Of a DNA stretch of 64,000 nt, positions 1-7,833 are shown piece by piece (positions within the stretch are counted from its first letter, which is position 1; each line of letters starts with the position of its first letter). Made by a program: the position numbers and the translations under genes. Origin of the DNA: Pseudomonas citronellolis (GTDB lineage Bacteria; Pseudomonadota; Gammaproteobacteria; Pseudomonadales; Pseudomonadaceae); NCBI RefSeq assembly GCF_900112375.1, contig NZ_FOLS01000011.1:117752-181751 (forward strand), given 5' to 3'. The notes beneath the pieces were generated by a model. The model ran no database searches. It had not been told where the DNA came from and saw nothing but the letters and a program-made list of their open reading frames with translations.

Positions 1-727
1 CCCCGGCGTTGCCGAAATGCAGCTCGCCGCCGTCCCACAGGCGGATGGTGAAGTCCGCGTCGGTACCGCGCAGCAGGCGTTGCAACAACCGGCCCGCGGC
101 TTCGGCGGCCGGCGAGCGTGGTGGCGCCAATCCGGCCGCCTTCGCTGTGCCCGGTGTGGGGCGGCCGCGCACCAGCGCCTGGCGGTCGCTGCCCAGCAGG
201 CGGTCCCAAAAGCCGCTGGTCACCCCGTAGTGGCCAGGCTGCGCCAGCGTGCCATGGTGCCGGGCGTGGTAGCGCCGGCGCCCTGACAGCCAGCGATTGT
301 CCATGCCGTGCCAGTGGTGCAGGGCGTGATGGGTGATCGAGTAGAGCAGGTAGCCGACGAGCACGCCGAGGGTGAGCGCCCCGGCGCGCCAGACATCGAG
401 TAGCAGCAGGGCCGGCAGGAACACCAGCAGCGCCATCAGCGGGGCGCTGAGCAGCACGGGTATGCCGATCAGCGCGGTGGGGCGTCGGTGATGCTGCAGG
501 TGCCAGTCGCGAAATGGCTGCAGGCCATGCAGCACGAAGCGGTGCAGCAGGTATTCGAGCAGCGTCCAGCCGAACAGGCCGAGCAGCGCGAGGAGCAGGC
601 TCTGCAGACGCAGCACGGGTGGGCAGAAAGCTGCGAGCAGGCCCGCGAGGGCCAGGCTGGCCAGGCCATAGAGAATGAAGTCGGCGAGGTAGGCCGCCGG
701 GCTGTGCTCCAACTTGAGCAGCTTCAT
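1..727 (-). CDS. Fatty acid hydroxylase/sterol desaturase-like protein fused to a methyltransferase N-terminus (partial)
   Basis: The frame is open from ATG at 727 through the left edge, so only the first 242 residues are visible. The first ~190 residues form an integral-membrane di-iron oxygenase-like domain: hydrophobic helices separated by histidine clusters (LLHRF, HLQHH, THHALHH, YHARHH), the pattern of the fatty acid hydroxylase superfamily. After an Ala/Pro linker the same frame continues into LLQRLLRG...FTIRLWDGGELHFGN, which resembles the start of cyclopropane-fatty-acid-synthase-like SAM methyltransferases. If so, one polypeptide would couple lipid hydroxylation or desaturation with methylation at the membrane. 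The family of the first half is fairly clear; the methyltransferase part is inferred from about 30 residues. It is divergent from the gene at 970. Confidence 0.72.
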   Translation of the reverse strand, partial: MKLLKLEHSPAAYLADFILYGLASLALAGLLAAFCPPVLRLQSLLLALLGLFGWTLLEYLLHRFVLHGLQPFRDWHLQHHRRPTALIGIPVLLSAPLMALLVFLPALLLLDVWRAGALTLGVLVGYLLYSITHHALHHWHGMDNRWLSGRRRYHARHHGTLAQPGHYGVTSGFWDRLLGSDRQALVRGRPTPGTAKAAGLAPPRSPAAEAAGRLLQRLLRGTDADFTIRLWDGGELHFGNAG

Positions 728-814
728 GCTGGTCCCCGATCGGTGAGGGCGAAGGCTCGGGAATGGGCCTTCGGACTGAGCTTCCAGCATCCGTAATGGC
801 GGCATCGGTGGTCT

Positions 815-828
815 GTCTGCTAGCGCAC
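815..828. promoter_or_regulatory. Palindromic operator candidate, copy 1
   Basis: GTCTG-CTAG-CGCAC. The right half matches the GTRCG-N4-CGYAC island consensus exactly and the left half is degenerate. It lies 60 bp from copy 2 in the divergent promoter region between the genes starting at 727 and 970. Confidence 0.45.
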
Positions 829-874
829 GCAGGGCGGGGCGCTGAGCGCTATTGCGGTCTTTTGCTACGGATAA

Positions 875-888
875 GTGCGTCGGCGCAC
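875..888. promoter_or_regulatory. Palindromic operator candidate, copy 2
   Basis: GTGCG-TCGG-CGCAC has perfect half-sites with a 4-bp spacer and is followed by CGAC, as in several other copies. Its centre is about 88 bp upstream of the ATG at 970. The 5-4-5 geometry is that of Crp/Fnr-family operators. Confidence 0.6.
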
Positions 889-969
889 CGACGCCTAGGG
901 GGCATGCCTGTCACTGTCTCACTCCCGGTCTCCTCGCAGTTTCGCGAATCCCGGCACACAGAGGTCAGC

Positions 970-1116
970 ATGAACAGAACGAACAAGCACAATCCCGGTA
1001 GCGGTTCTCCCAAGGCCGCTGAAAAAGCTCGTCCGCAATCACCGACCGATACCCGCACGGAACGCACGCAGGAAACCAGGCCCGGCATGAAAAAGGCCGA
1101 GCCCAAGGAAGCCTGA
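970..1116 (+). CDS. Small hydrophilic protein, 48 aa
   Basis: A 48-residue ORF rich in Lys, Arg, Pro, Thr and Glu with no hydrophobic segment, beginning MNRTNKHNPGSG. An AGAGG ribosome-binding site lies just before the ATG. The sequence around its start (AGAGGTCAGC-ATG) resembles that of the small gene at 14,957 (AGAGGTCATC-ATG), and both encode disordered, charged proteins downstream of the same palindrome pair, which argues that both are real. No known domain is recognised. A stress-induced disordered protein is a guess from the neighbourhood. Confidence 0.5.
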   Translation: MNRTNKHNPGSGSPKAAEKARPQSPTDTRTERTQETRPGMKKAEPKEA

Positions 1117-1291
1117 CGGCCACAGCCCTCTCCGACGCGCCATTGTGGCGTGTCCCCGGAACGGCACCTTGCGCCGACCCTAGGTGCGAACCTGCCGCCC
1201 TGCTGCTGCCATGCAGGCAGCAGTGGGCTGCAGGTCCCAGGGATGGGCCGCCCAGGGGCGGACGCAACGCTATCCCTGGTGGAGAAACAGC

Positions 1292-2128
1292 ATGCACAGT
1301 TATTTCCGCAAACTGCGGTTGGCGTCCTGCATCGCCATGGCGCTGGCGGCGGGCGGCCCGGCCTTCGCCGCAAGCCCGACCTCGCAGGAGGTCATGGACG
1401 CGCGGCAGGAATCGCAGATCGCCACGACTTACTCCCTGAGCCCGTACCTGCGTGACAACGGCCTCGAGGTCTCGGTGCTCGACGGCAAGGCCACCGTGCG
1501 CGGCACCGTGGAGGAAAGCACCAGCAAGGACCTGGCGACGCAGATCGCCATGGGGGTGAAGGGGATCAAGTCGGTGGACAACCAGATACTGGTCAAGCCC
1601 GACTACCTGCCGCCGAAGCAGGATGGCGTCCGTGGTTTCGGCCAGACGATCGACGATGCGAGCATTACCACCGCGGTCAAGTCGAAGCTGCTGTGGAGCA
1701 AATACACCGATGGCCTGTCGACCAACGTCGAAACCACCGCCGGCAAGGTGACCTTGCGTGGCACCGCCACGAGTTCCGCTGCACGTACCGCGGCCGGCCG
1801 CCTGGCTTCGACCACCCAGGGCGTCGTTGCGGTGGACAACGGCATCCAGGTCAGGGCCGAACAGCCGAACACCGCGCTGGCCACTGGCAAGAGCACGGCG
1901 AATGCCGCCGGGCAGGGCATCTCCGACAGCTGGATCACCACCAAGGTGAAATCGACCCTGCTGTACTCGCGCAACGTCAGCAGTTCGGATATCACCGTGA
2001 GCACCCACAACGGCATTGTCACCCTCAGCGGTGGGCTGGGCAGCCGAGCGGAACGGAGCCTGGCCATCGAGCTGGCGTCGAACGTGCGGGGCGTCAGGGA
2101 GGTGCAGGCGAAGGGACTGCGGTACTGA
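1292..2128 (+). CDS. Exported triple-BON-domain protein (OsmY-like)
   Basis: A 278-residue protein with an N-terminal signal peptide (Lys/Arg start, hydrophobic ALAAGGPAFAA, cleavage after AFA-A). Three BON repeats follow, at roughly residues 35-100, 115-185 and 205-278, each with the alternating pattern ending in G-V-x-x-V-(D/Q). BON proteins such as OsmY are periplasmic and thought to bind lipid surfaces during osmotic or envelope stress. The ATG at 1292 is chosen over upstream starts because it gives the signal peptide and follows GTGGAG. No palindrome copy was seen directly upstream, so it may be co-transcribed with the gene at 970. A second BON protein lies at 20,835. Confidence 0.85.
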   Translation: MHSYFRKLRLASCIAMALAAGGPAFAASPTSQEVMDARQESQIATTYSLSPYLRDNGLEVSVLDGKATVRGTVEESTSKDLATQIAMGVKGIKSVDNQILVKPDYLPPKQDGVRGFGQTIDDASITTAVKSKLLWSKYTDGLSTNVETTAGKVTLRGTATSSAARTAAGRLASTTQGVVAVDNGIQVRAEQPNTALATGKSTANAAGQGISDSWITTKVKSTLLYSRNVSSSDITVSTHNGIVTLSGGLGSRAERSLAIELASNVRGVREVQAKGLRY

Positions 2129-2195
2129 CCCGCTAACCTCGGGCCGGAGCCGCGCCCCTGCGGCGCTGGCCAGATTCCATTTTCCCGAGGCTCCC

Positions 2196-2408
2196 ATGAA
2201 AAAGACCATCGAAACGACTGGCAAATCGACGCCGACACCCAACGAAGGCGGCGAGCAGATGCCCGGCGGGGAGTACGGCTCGCCCGCTGAGCGCTACTCC
2301 TTCCGCGATCGCGCCAGGCGGCCGGCGCCACCAGCGTCTGCGCAGGACCACGACGCCGACCCGGCGCCGCTCCTGCAGGAAGAGCGCGCGCCGCCCCCTG
2401 ATGAATGA
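2196..2408 (+). CDS. Small hydrophilic protein, 70 aa
   Basis: A 70-residue charged, proline-rich ORF (start MKKTIETTGKSTPTPNEGGE, end PPPDE) following a GAGG ribosome-binding site. Residues 28-38 (YGSPAERYSFRDR) resemble a stretch of the 87-residue protein at 16,944 (YESAAERYSSRGN), so the two are probably distant paralogues. It lies 67 bp after the BON gene, likely in the same transcript. No function is recognised. Confidence 0.55.
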   Translation: MKKTIETTGKSTPTPNEGGEQMPGGEYGSPAERYSFRDRARRPAPPASAQDHDADPAPLLQEERAPPPDE

Positions 2409-2432
2409 CTCCGGCCTCGACGCTTTTTCTGC

Positions 2433-2446
2433 GTGCGTTGACGAAC
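2433..2446. promoter_or_regulatory. Palindromic operator candidate, copy 3 (degenerate)
   Basis: GTGCG-TTGA-CGAAC has a perfect left half and one mismatch in the right half. Its centre is about 62 bp upstream of the small membrane protein gene at 2,502, the same distance as copy 11 from its gene. Confidence 0.4.
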
Positions 2447-2501
2447 AGACGCGCAGGCCAAGGCTGCCCAGACTGAGGCTGTCGATAGCGGAGGTGCCAA
2501 A

Positions 2502-2648
2502 ATGCTCGAAACCATTGCAGTTCTATTGATCGTCCTGTGGGTGCTCGGGTTGGTCACGTCGTACACCCTGGGTGGTTTCATTCACATCCTGCTGATCCTG
2601 GCACTCATGGCCGTGGTATTCCGGGTGCTACAGGGCCGGCGGCTCTGA
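2502..2648 (+). CDS. lmo0937-like small membrane protein, paralogue 1
   Basis: A 48-residue protein with two hydrophobic segments (about residues 3-20 and 26-42) joined by TSYTLGGFIHILL, ending in basic residues. This G-G-(F/L)-I-H signature is that of the lmo0937 (DUF5670) family of tiny bacterial membrane proteins of unknown function. Two paralogues of identical length lie at 4,800 and 21,588, each next to a palindrome copy, suggesting shared induction. GGAGG-like bases precede the start. Confidence 0.75.
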   Translation: MLETIAVLLIVLWVLGLVTSYTLGGFIHILLILALMAVVFRVLQGRRL

Positions 2649-2725
2649 TCCCGGGAGCCGAGCCCAGTGCCCTGCGGGTGGCTCCATGAAGGGGCCGCCC
2701 GCACTCACCATGAGGCAACGCCGCC

Positions 2726-3931
2726 ATGTGGTATTCCGGCCTTCTCGATCTGTCGGTGTGGCAACTGATTGCCGTCACGCTGCTGCTCACCCACTTCACC
2801 ACGCTCAGCGTCACCCTCTATCTGCATCGGTACTCGGCGCACCGTTCGCTGGAATTGCATGCCGCGCTGAAGCATGTGTTCCGTTTCTGGCTATGGTTGA
2901 GCACCGGGATGATCACCCGCGAGTGGACCGCCATCCACCGCAAGCACCACGCCCGCTGCGAAACCGCCGACGACCCGCATAGCCCACGCTACAAGGGGCT
3001 GTACCGGGTTCTCTGGCAAGGCGCGGAGCTGTATCGCGAAGAGGCAAGGAACCCGGAGACGCTGCGCCTGTACGGCAAGAACTGCCCGGATGACTGGCTG
3101 GAGCGGCACCTGTATACCCGCTTCCCCAACGGCGGGGTGACGCTGATGGCGCTGCTCGACCTGGCCCTGTTCGGTGTAGCCGGGCTGACCGTATGGGCCG
3201 TACAGATGATGTGGATCGCCTTCTGGGCCGCCGGCGTGGTCAATGGCCTCGGCCATGCCGTCGGCTACCGCAACTTCGAATGCCGCGGCGCCGCCACCAA
3301 CCTGGTGCCCTGGGGCCTGGTGGTGGCCGGCGAGGAGCTGCACAACAACCATCACACCTACCCCAACTCGGCCAAGCTGTCGGTGAAGCCCTGGGAGTTC
3401 GACCTGGGCTGGGCGTGGATCCGACTGTTCAGCGGCCTGGGACTGGCCCGGGCGGTCAGGGTGGCGCCTGTCGCCTACCGGCTGCAGGGCAAGCGCAGCC
3501 TGGATGCGGACACCGCCATGGCCATCTTCAACGATCGCTTCCAGGTCATGGCGCAGTACCGCAAGCGGGTCATGGCGCCGCTGGCGGCGCAGGAGCTGGC
3601 CAATGCCGACGCCTCGCTGCGTCGCTTGATCCGGCGCGCCCGGCGACTACTGGGGCGCGAGCCGAGCTTGCTGGACGAACGCCAGCAGGCGCTCGTCAAC
3701 GCTACGCTGCAGGTGAGCCAGGTACTGGGCCTCGCCTACGAACGACGCATGGCCCTGCAGCGGATCTGGGCCAGGGCCGCCGGGCCGGGGCTGGGCGAGG
3801 CCATCGTGCAGTGGGTGAGCGAGGCGGAAGCCAGCCAGTTACAGGCGTTGCACGAGTTTGCCGGGTTGTTGCGGACCTACTCCTTATGTCGTTGCCCCCC
3901 GGAAGGGGCGGCTGGCCGGGTGGGGACATAG
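2726..3931 (+). CDS. Membrane fatty acid desaturase (acyl-CoA/acyl-lipid type)
   Basis: A 401-residue integral-membrane desaturase. It has the three histidine boxes that hold the di-iron centre: HRYSAH near residue 31, HRKHH near residue 72 and HNNHH near residue 210, with paired transmembrane segments before the first box and between the second and third. The arrangement is that of delta-9 desaturases, which introduce a double bond into acyl chains and so adjust membrane fluidity. The C-terminal ~150 residues are an extra soluble helical region. The 3' end overlaps the convergent Crp/Fnr gene by 55 bp. The exact substrate is not decidable here. Confidence 0.85.
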   Translation: MWYSGLLDLSVWQLIAVTLLLTHFTTLSVTLYLHRYSAHRSLELHAALKHVFRFWLWLSTGMITREWTAIHRKHHARCETADDPHSPRYKGLYRVLWQGAELYREEARNPETLRLYGKNCPDDWLERHLYTRFPNGGVTLMALLDLALFGVAGLTVWAVQMMWIAFWAAGVVNGLGHAVGYRNFECRGAATNLVPWGLVVAGEELHNNHHTYPNSAKLSVKPWEFDLGWAWIRLFSGLGLARAVRVAPVAYRLQGKRSLDADTAMAIFNDRFQVMAQYRKRVMAPLAAQELANADASLRRLIRRARRLLGREPSLLDERQQALVNATLQVSQVLGLAYERRMALQRIWARAAGPGLGEAIVQWVSEAEASQLQALHEFAGLLRTYSLCRCPPEGAAGRVGT

Positions 3932-4632
3932 GGCAGCAGGCGGTCGGTTTCCTTTTTCACCACCGCGTAGCACTCGCAGCTCAACTCCTCCAGCCTGGCC
4001 CGGTCGAGCACGGTGATGCGCCCCCGGCTGTACTCGATCACCCCTTGCTTCTGCAGCTTGCCGGCGGCCTCGGTGACGCCTTCGCGGCGTACGCCGAGCA
4101 TGTTGGCGATCAGCTCCTGGGTCATGGTCAGTTGGTTGCTCGGCAGGCGGTCGAGGGACAGCAGCAGCCAGCGGCAGAGCTGCTGGTCGATGGAGTGGTG
4201 GCGGTTGCACACCGCGGTCTGGGCCATCTGGGTGATCAGCGCCTGGGTGTAGCGGAGCATCAGCTGGAGCATCTCGCCGTGGCGGTTGAACTCGTCCTTG
4301 ATGCGTCGCCCGGACAGCCGGTAGACGCTGCCGGCGCTCTGCACGATGGCCCTGCTCGGGGTGCTTTCGCCGCCCATGAACACCGCGACGCCGATCAGGC
4401 CCTCGTTGCCGACCACCGAGATTTCCGCCGAGGCGCCGTTCTCCATCACGTACAGCAGCGAGATGATGGCGTCGGTGGGGAAGAACACGTGGCGCATGGC
4501 GTCCCCGGATTCGTAGAGAACCTTGCCGAGGGGCAGGTGCTGCAGTTCCAGGTGGGGGAACAGGCGCTCCTGCACGGTGCCCGGCAATGCGGCCAGCAAA
4601 TGGTTCTGCAGGGGGGAGGGGGTCTCTTGCAT
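3877..4632 (-). CDS. Crp/Fnr-family transcriptional regulator
   Basis: A 251-residue protein with an N-terminal cyclic-nucleotide-binding-like beta-roll (residues ~25-120), a dimerisation helix and a C-terminal winged helix. The recognition helix region is MLGVRREGVTEAAGKLQ (~residues 175-195), not the classical Crp or Fnr sequence. There is no N-terminal cysteine cluster, so it is not an oxygen-sensing Fnr. The ATG at 4,632 is preceded by GAAGAAGGA at good spacing. It is the only DNA-binding regulator in the first 22 kb, and a GTRCG-N4-CGYAC copy lies 82 bp upstream of its start. I infer that it controls itself and the stress module. Confidence 0.88.
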   Translation of the reverse strand: MQETPSPLQNHLLAALPGTVQERLFPHLELQHLPLGKVLYESGDAMRHVFFPTDAIISLLYVMENGASAEISVVGNEGLIGVAVFMGGESTPSRAIVQSAGSVYRLSGRRIKDEFNRHGEMLQLMLRYTQALITQMAQTAVCNRHHSIDQQLCRWLLLSLDRLPSNQLTMTQELIANMLGVRREGVTEAAGKLQKQGVIEYSRGRITVLDRARLEELSCECYAVVKKETDRLLPYVPTRPAAPSGGQRHKE

Positions 4633-4713
4633 AACAGCATCCTTCTTCAGGGAGAAAGCCTTTCCTCCGCTCTTTAGCATACACCTGGCTCTGCCGTTGG
4701 CCAGCCGCCCTGG

Positions 4714-4727
4714 GTACGCTGGCGCAC
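4714..4727. promoter_or_regulatory. Palindromic operator candidate, copy 4
   Basis: GTACG-CTGG-CGCAC lies between the divergent Crp/Fnr gene (start 4,632) and the small membrane protein gene at 4,800. Its centre is about 88 bp and 80 bp from the two start codons, so it could control both. Confidence 0.58.
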
Positions 4728-4799
4728 AGACCGGCACGGTTGCAGGCGCCCACGCTGGGGTGTCATGCAATTCCTGCCGATGGCAGGGGGAGAACCGGC

Positions 4800-4946
4800 A
4801 TGCTCGAAGGCATAGTGGTCGTCCTGGCCGCCCTGTGGTCGCTGGGGATGATGACCTCGCACACGCTGGGCGGCTTTATCCACCTCCTGCTGGCCCTGGC
4901 GCTGCTTGCCCTGGTGCTGCTGATCGAGCGGGCACCCCGGTCGTAG
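4800..4946 (+). CDS. lmo0937-like small membrane protein, paralogue 2
   Basis: 48 residues, MLEGIVVVLAALWSLGMMTS then HTLGGFIHLLL. It closely matches the paralogue at 2,502 in length and in the G-G-F-I-H motif between two hydrophobic segments. It heads a probable plus-strand operon: its stop is 8 bp before the glucoamylase-like gene, which runs into the oxidoreductase and gnd. Function unknown. Confidence 0.75.
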   Translation: MLEGIVVVLAALWSLGMMTSHTLGGFIHLLLALALLALVLLIERAPRS

Positions 4947-4954
4947 CCGGCGAA

Positions 4955-6289
4955 ATGGACCTGTGCATCCCGTATTCGCCGACACAACTTTCCACGCTAC
5001 CCGCCGGGAGGCTGCTGGAGCGGTTGCAGTGCGCGGCCTTCACCTATTTCCGGGAAAACCTGAACCCGCGCAACGGGCTGCTGGCTGACACTTCGCGCCC
5101 CGGTTCTCCGGTCAGCATCGCGGTGGTCGGTTTCGCCCTGAGCACCTACCCGCTGGCGGTGCGGCACGGCTGGTTGACGCGTGCCCAAGCGCTGCGCTCC
5201 AGTCTTGCGGCGTTGCGATTCTTCGCCACCAGTGAGCAGAGCGACAAACCCATGGCCAGCGGCTACAAGGGCTTCTACTACCACTTCCTGGATTTCCATA
5301 GCGGCACGCGGGCCTGGCGTTCGGAGCTGTCGATGATCGACAGCGCGCTGCTGATCGCCGGGATGCTCGCCGCCGGCGAATTCTTTAGCGGTGCCGACGC
5401 TGCAGAACGCGAACTGCGAGGCCTGGTCGAGCGGCTCTACCGGCGTGTCGACTGGTGCTGGGCGCAGGGCGGCGAAGCGACCATCCGCCAGGGCTGGAAG
5501 CCCGAGTGTGGCTTCCTGCACTACGGCTGGGAGGGCTACAGCGAGGCCATCCTCCTGTATGCGCTGGCTCTTGGCTCGCCCAGCCAGCCGATAGCTGCCG
5601 ACGGCTACCGCGCCTGGACCGCCACCTACCAGTGGGAGAACCTCTACGACCACGACTACCTGTATGCCGGGCCGCTGTTCATCCACCAGTTCTCCCATGC
5701 TTGGATCGATTTCCGCGGCATTCGCGACCCGTTCATGGGCGAGAAGCGCTCGGATTACTTCGAGAACAGCCGGCGTGCCGCCTACATCCAGCGCGAATAC
5801 GCACGGCGCAACCCACATGGGTTCGCCGGCTACTCGGAAAACTGCTGGGGCCTGTCGGCTTGCGACGGGCCGAGCGACGAACGGCCCGACCTGACCAACG
5901 AACGCCGCCGGCTGTTCGGCTATGCCGCCCGCGGCGTACCCTACGGCCCCGATGACGGTTCACTGTCGGCACCGGCACTGCTGGCGTCGTTGCCCTTCGC
6001 CGCGGAAATCGTCCTGCCAGCGCTGCGGCACATGCTCGCGTACTACCCAGAAATGTGCCGCGAAGGGCGCCTGGCCAGTAGCTTTAACCCGGGTCTGGCC
6101 GGCGCCGACGGGCGCGCCTGGGTGTCTGCCGGGCACTTTGGGCTGGACCAGGGCATCGTCCTGCTGATGATCGAGAACCACTGCAACCAGGGGCTCTGGC
6201 AACTGATGCGGCGCTCGCCCTACCTGCGCACCGGCCTGCGCCGCGCCGGGTTCCAGGGTGGCTGGCTGGATGCACGGGGAGCGAGCTGA
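4955..6289 (+). CDS. Glucoamylase-like glycoside hydrolase
   Basis: A 444-residue protein with the alpha/alpha-toroid features of the glycoamylase-like family (PF10091 type): AAFTYFRENLNPRNGLLADT near the start, GYKGFYYHFLDF near residue 105, WGYEGY-like HYGWEGYSEA near 190, HQFSHAWIDFRG near 245, and SENCWGLSACDGP near 290. Family members hydrolyse beta- or alpha-glucans. No signal peptide is visible, so the protein is probably cytoplasmic. The ATG at 4,955 starts the conserved region. The 3' end overlaps the next gene by 1 bp (TGATG), indicating coupling. Beside pgm and zwf it could supply glucose units; the true substrate is unknown. Confidence 0.78.
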   Translation: MDLCIPYSPTQLSTLPAGRLLERLQCAAFTYFRENLNPRNGLLADTSRPGSPVSIAVVGFALSTYPLAVRHGWLTRAQALRSSLAALRFFATSEQSDKPMASGYKGFYYHFLDFHSGTRAWRSELSMIDSALLIAGMLAAGEFFSGADAAERELRGLVERLYRRVDWCWAQGGEATIRQGWKPECGFLHYGWEGYSEAILLYALALGSPSQPIAADGYRAWTATYQWENLYDHDYLYAGPLFIHQFSHAWIDFRGIRDPFMGEKRSDYFENSRRAAYIQREYARRNPHGFAGYSENCWGLSACDGPSDERPDLTNERRRLFGYAARGVPYGPDDGSLSAPALLASLPFAAEIVLPALRHMLAYYPEMCREGRLASSFNPGLAGADGRAWVSAGHFGLDQGIVLLMIENHCNQGLWQLMRRSPYLRTGLRRAGFQGGWLDARGAS

Positions 6290-7800
6290 TGGCTGACGAT
6301 GACCGGCCTGCGCAAGCTACCGCCGAGGCGGGCCTGGTGGCCAACGTACCCCCGCCGCAGTGGCGCAACCCCCGTGCCAGCGGGCGCTACCACTTGGTGA
6401 TCGTGGGTGCCGGCCCGGCCGGCCTGGCCGCGGCGAAAACCGCGCTGGCGCTGGGGGCTCGGGTGGCCCTGGTGGAGCGCCGGCTGATCGGCGGCGATTG
6501 CCTGAACGATGGCTGCGTGCCCTCGAAGACCTTGATCCGTACTGCCCGTCTGTACGCCGAGATGCGCGATGCACAGCGCTGTGGCGCGCGGGTGCCAGGA
6601 GATATCCAGGTCGATTTCGCCGCGGCGATGGCACGCGTGCGGCATATCCGCAGCCACCTGAGCGTGGCGGAGTCGGCGCTGCGCTTGCGTGCGCTGGGCG
6701 TCGAACTGTTTTTCGGCGAGGCGTGTTTCGTCGGCCCCGACACCCTGGCGGTCGACGGGCAACTGCTGCGCTTCCGCAAGGCCCTGGTCGCCACTGGTGC
6801 CCGGCCGAGCGTGCCACTGATTCCCGGTCTGGCAGAGGCCGGCTACCTGACCAACGAGAACGTCTTCGACCTCCTCGACCTGCCACGGCGGCTGCTGGTG
6901 ATCGGCGGTGGACCACTGGGTTGCGAACTGGCCCAGGCATTCTGCCGCCTCGGCGCGCGGACCAGCATAGTGCAGGATCTGCCGCTGTTCCTCGGCAACG
7001 AGGAGCGTGACGCCGCGCAGTTGTTGTCCGACGCCTTCGCCCGTGACGGCATCGAGGTACGCCTGAACACCCGGGTGCTGGGCGTGTGCTCGGTGGCCGG
7101 AGAAAAGCGCGTCGAGTTGCTCAGCGACGATTACCGGCACACGCTTGCCGTCGACACCATCCTCACCGGAATCGGCCACTCGCCGAACGTGCAGGGGCTG
7201 GGTCTGGAAGTCGCCGGCATCGACCACGGCGCCGTCGATGGCATCCGCGTTGACGATTTCCTTTGCACCAGCAACCCGAATGTCTACGCCGCCGGCGATG
7301 TCTGCCTGGAACACAAGTACACCCATACGGCGGCGGCCTCGGCGCACATCGCCGTGCACAATGCGCTGTTCCGCGGCCGTCGGCGGATGAGCGCGCTGGT
7401 CGTGCCCTGGTGCACCTTCACCGACCCGGAGATCGCCCATGTCGGGCTCTACGTGCGCGAGGCCAACGAGCGGGGCATCCCCGTGAAGACCTTCACCATC
7501 CCGATGCACGAGGTCGACCGTGCGGTGACCGACGGCGAAACCGACGGTTTCGTGAAAATCCACGTCGGCGAAGGCAGCGACCGGATTCTCGGAGCGACCA
7601 TAGTCGCCCGGCATGCCGGCGACATGATCAACGAGGTCACCCTGGCCATGGTTGCGGGCATCGGCCTGCGCAGCCTGTCCAGGGTGATGCATGCTTACCC
7701 GACCCAGGCCGAGGCGATCCGCATGGCGGCCGACGCCTACACTCGGACTCGCTTGCCGGCCCGGATCAGGGCGCGCCTGACGCGCTGGCTGGAGCGTTGA
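6289..7800 (+). CDS. FAD-dependent pyridine nucleotide-disulfide oxidoreductase (MerA/Lpd-like)
   Basis: A 503-residue class I flavin disulfide reductase. It has an FAD-binding GAGPAGLAAAK motif (~residue 40), the redox-active disulfide GGDCLNDGCVPSK (~residue 70), an NAD(P)-binding GGGPLGCELAQ motif (~residue 207), the second FAD motif YAAGDV (~residue 335) and the C-terminal HAYPTQAE His-Glu pair (~residue 465) that serves as active-site base in dihydrolipoamide dehydrogenases. It lacks the extra N-terminal heavy-metal domain and C-terminal cysteine pair of MerA. Its likely substrate is a small or protein disulfide; this is not decided by sequence. Translationally coupled to the upstream hydrolase. 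Confidence 0.85.
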   Translation: MADDDRPAQATAEAGLVANVPPPQWRNPRASGRYHLVIVGAGPAGLAAAKTALALGARVALVERRLIGGDCLNDGCVPSKTLIRTARLYAEMRDAQRCGARVPGDIQVDFAAAMARVRHIRSHLSVAESALRLRALGVELFFGEACFVGPDTLAVDGQLLRFRKALVATGARPSVPLIPGLAEAGYLTNENVFDLLDLPRRLLVIGGGPLGCELAQAFCRLGARTSIVQDLPLFLGNEERDAAQLLSDAFARDGIEVRLNTRVLGVCSVAGEKRVELLSDDYRHTLAVDTILTGIGHSPNVQGLGLEVAGIDHGAVDGIRVDDFLCTSNPNVYAAGDVCLEHKYTHTAAASAHIAVHNALFRGRRRMSALVVPWCTFTDPEIAHVGLYVREANERGIPVKTFTIPMHEVDRAVTDGETDGFVKIHVGEGSDRILGATIVARHAGDMINEVTLAMVAGIGLRSLSRVMHAYPTQAEAIRMAADAYTRTRLPARIRARLTRWLER

Positions 7801-7833
7801 ACGGTTACCCACGGCCCTCAAGGAGGACTTCCC

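Noticed and set aside
3877..4632. Crp/Fnr protein as a classical oxygen-sensing Anr/Fnr
   Set aside because: No N-terminal cysteine cluster, and the nearby sites are GTRCG-N4-CGYAC rather than TTGAT-N4-ATCAA.
3193..4677. 494-residue open frame on the plus strand
   Set aside because: Overlaps the desaturase in another frame and runs antisense to the Crp/Fnr gene; no domain features.
6289..7800. Oxidoreductase as a true mercuric reductase
   Set aside because: No N-terminal metal-binding domain, no C-terminal cysteine pair, no mer genes nearby, and the C-terminal HxxxxxxE pair fits dihydrolipoamide dehydrogenase-like enzymes.
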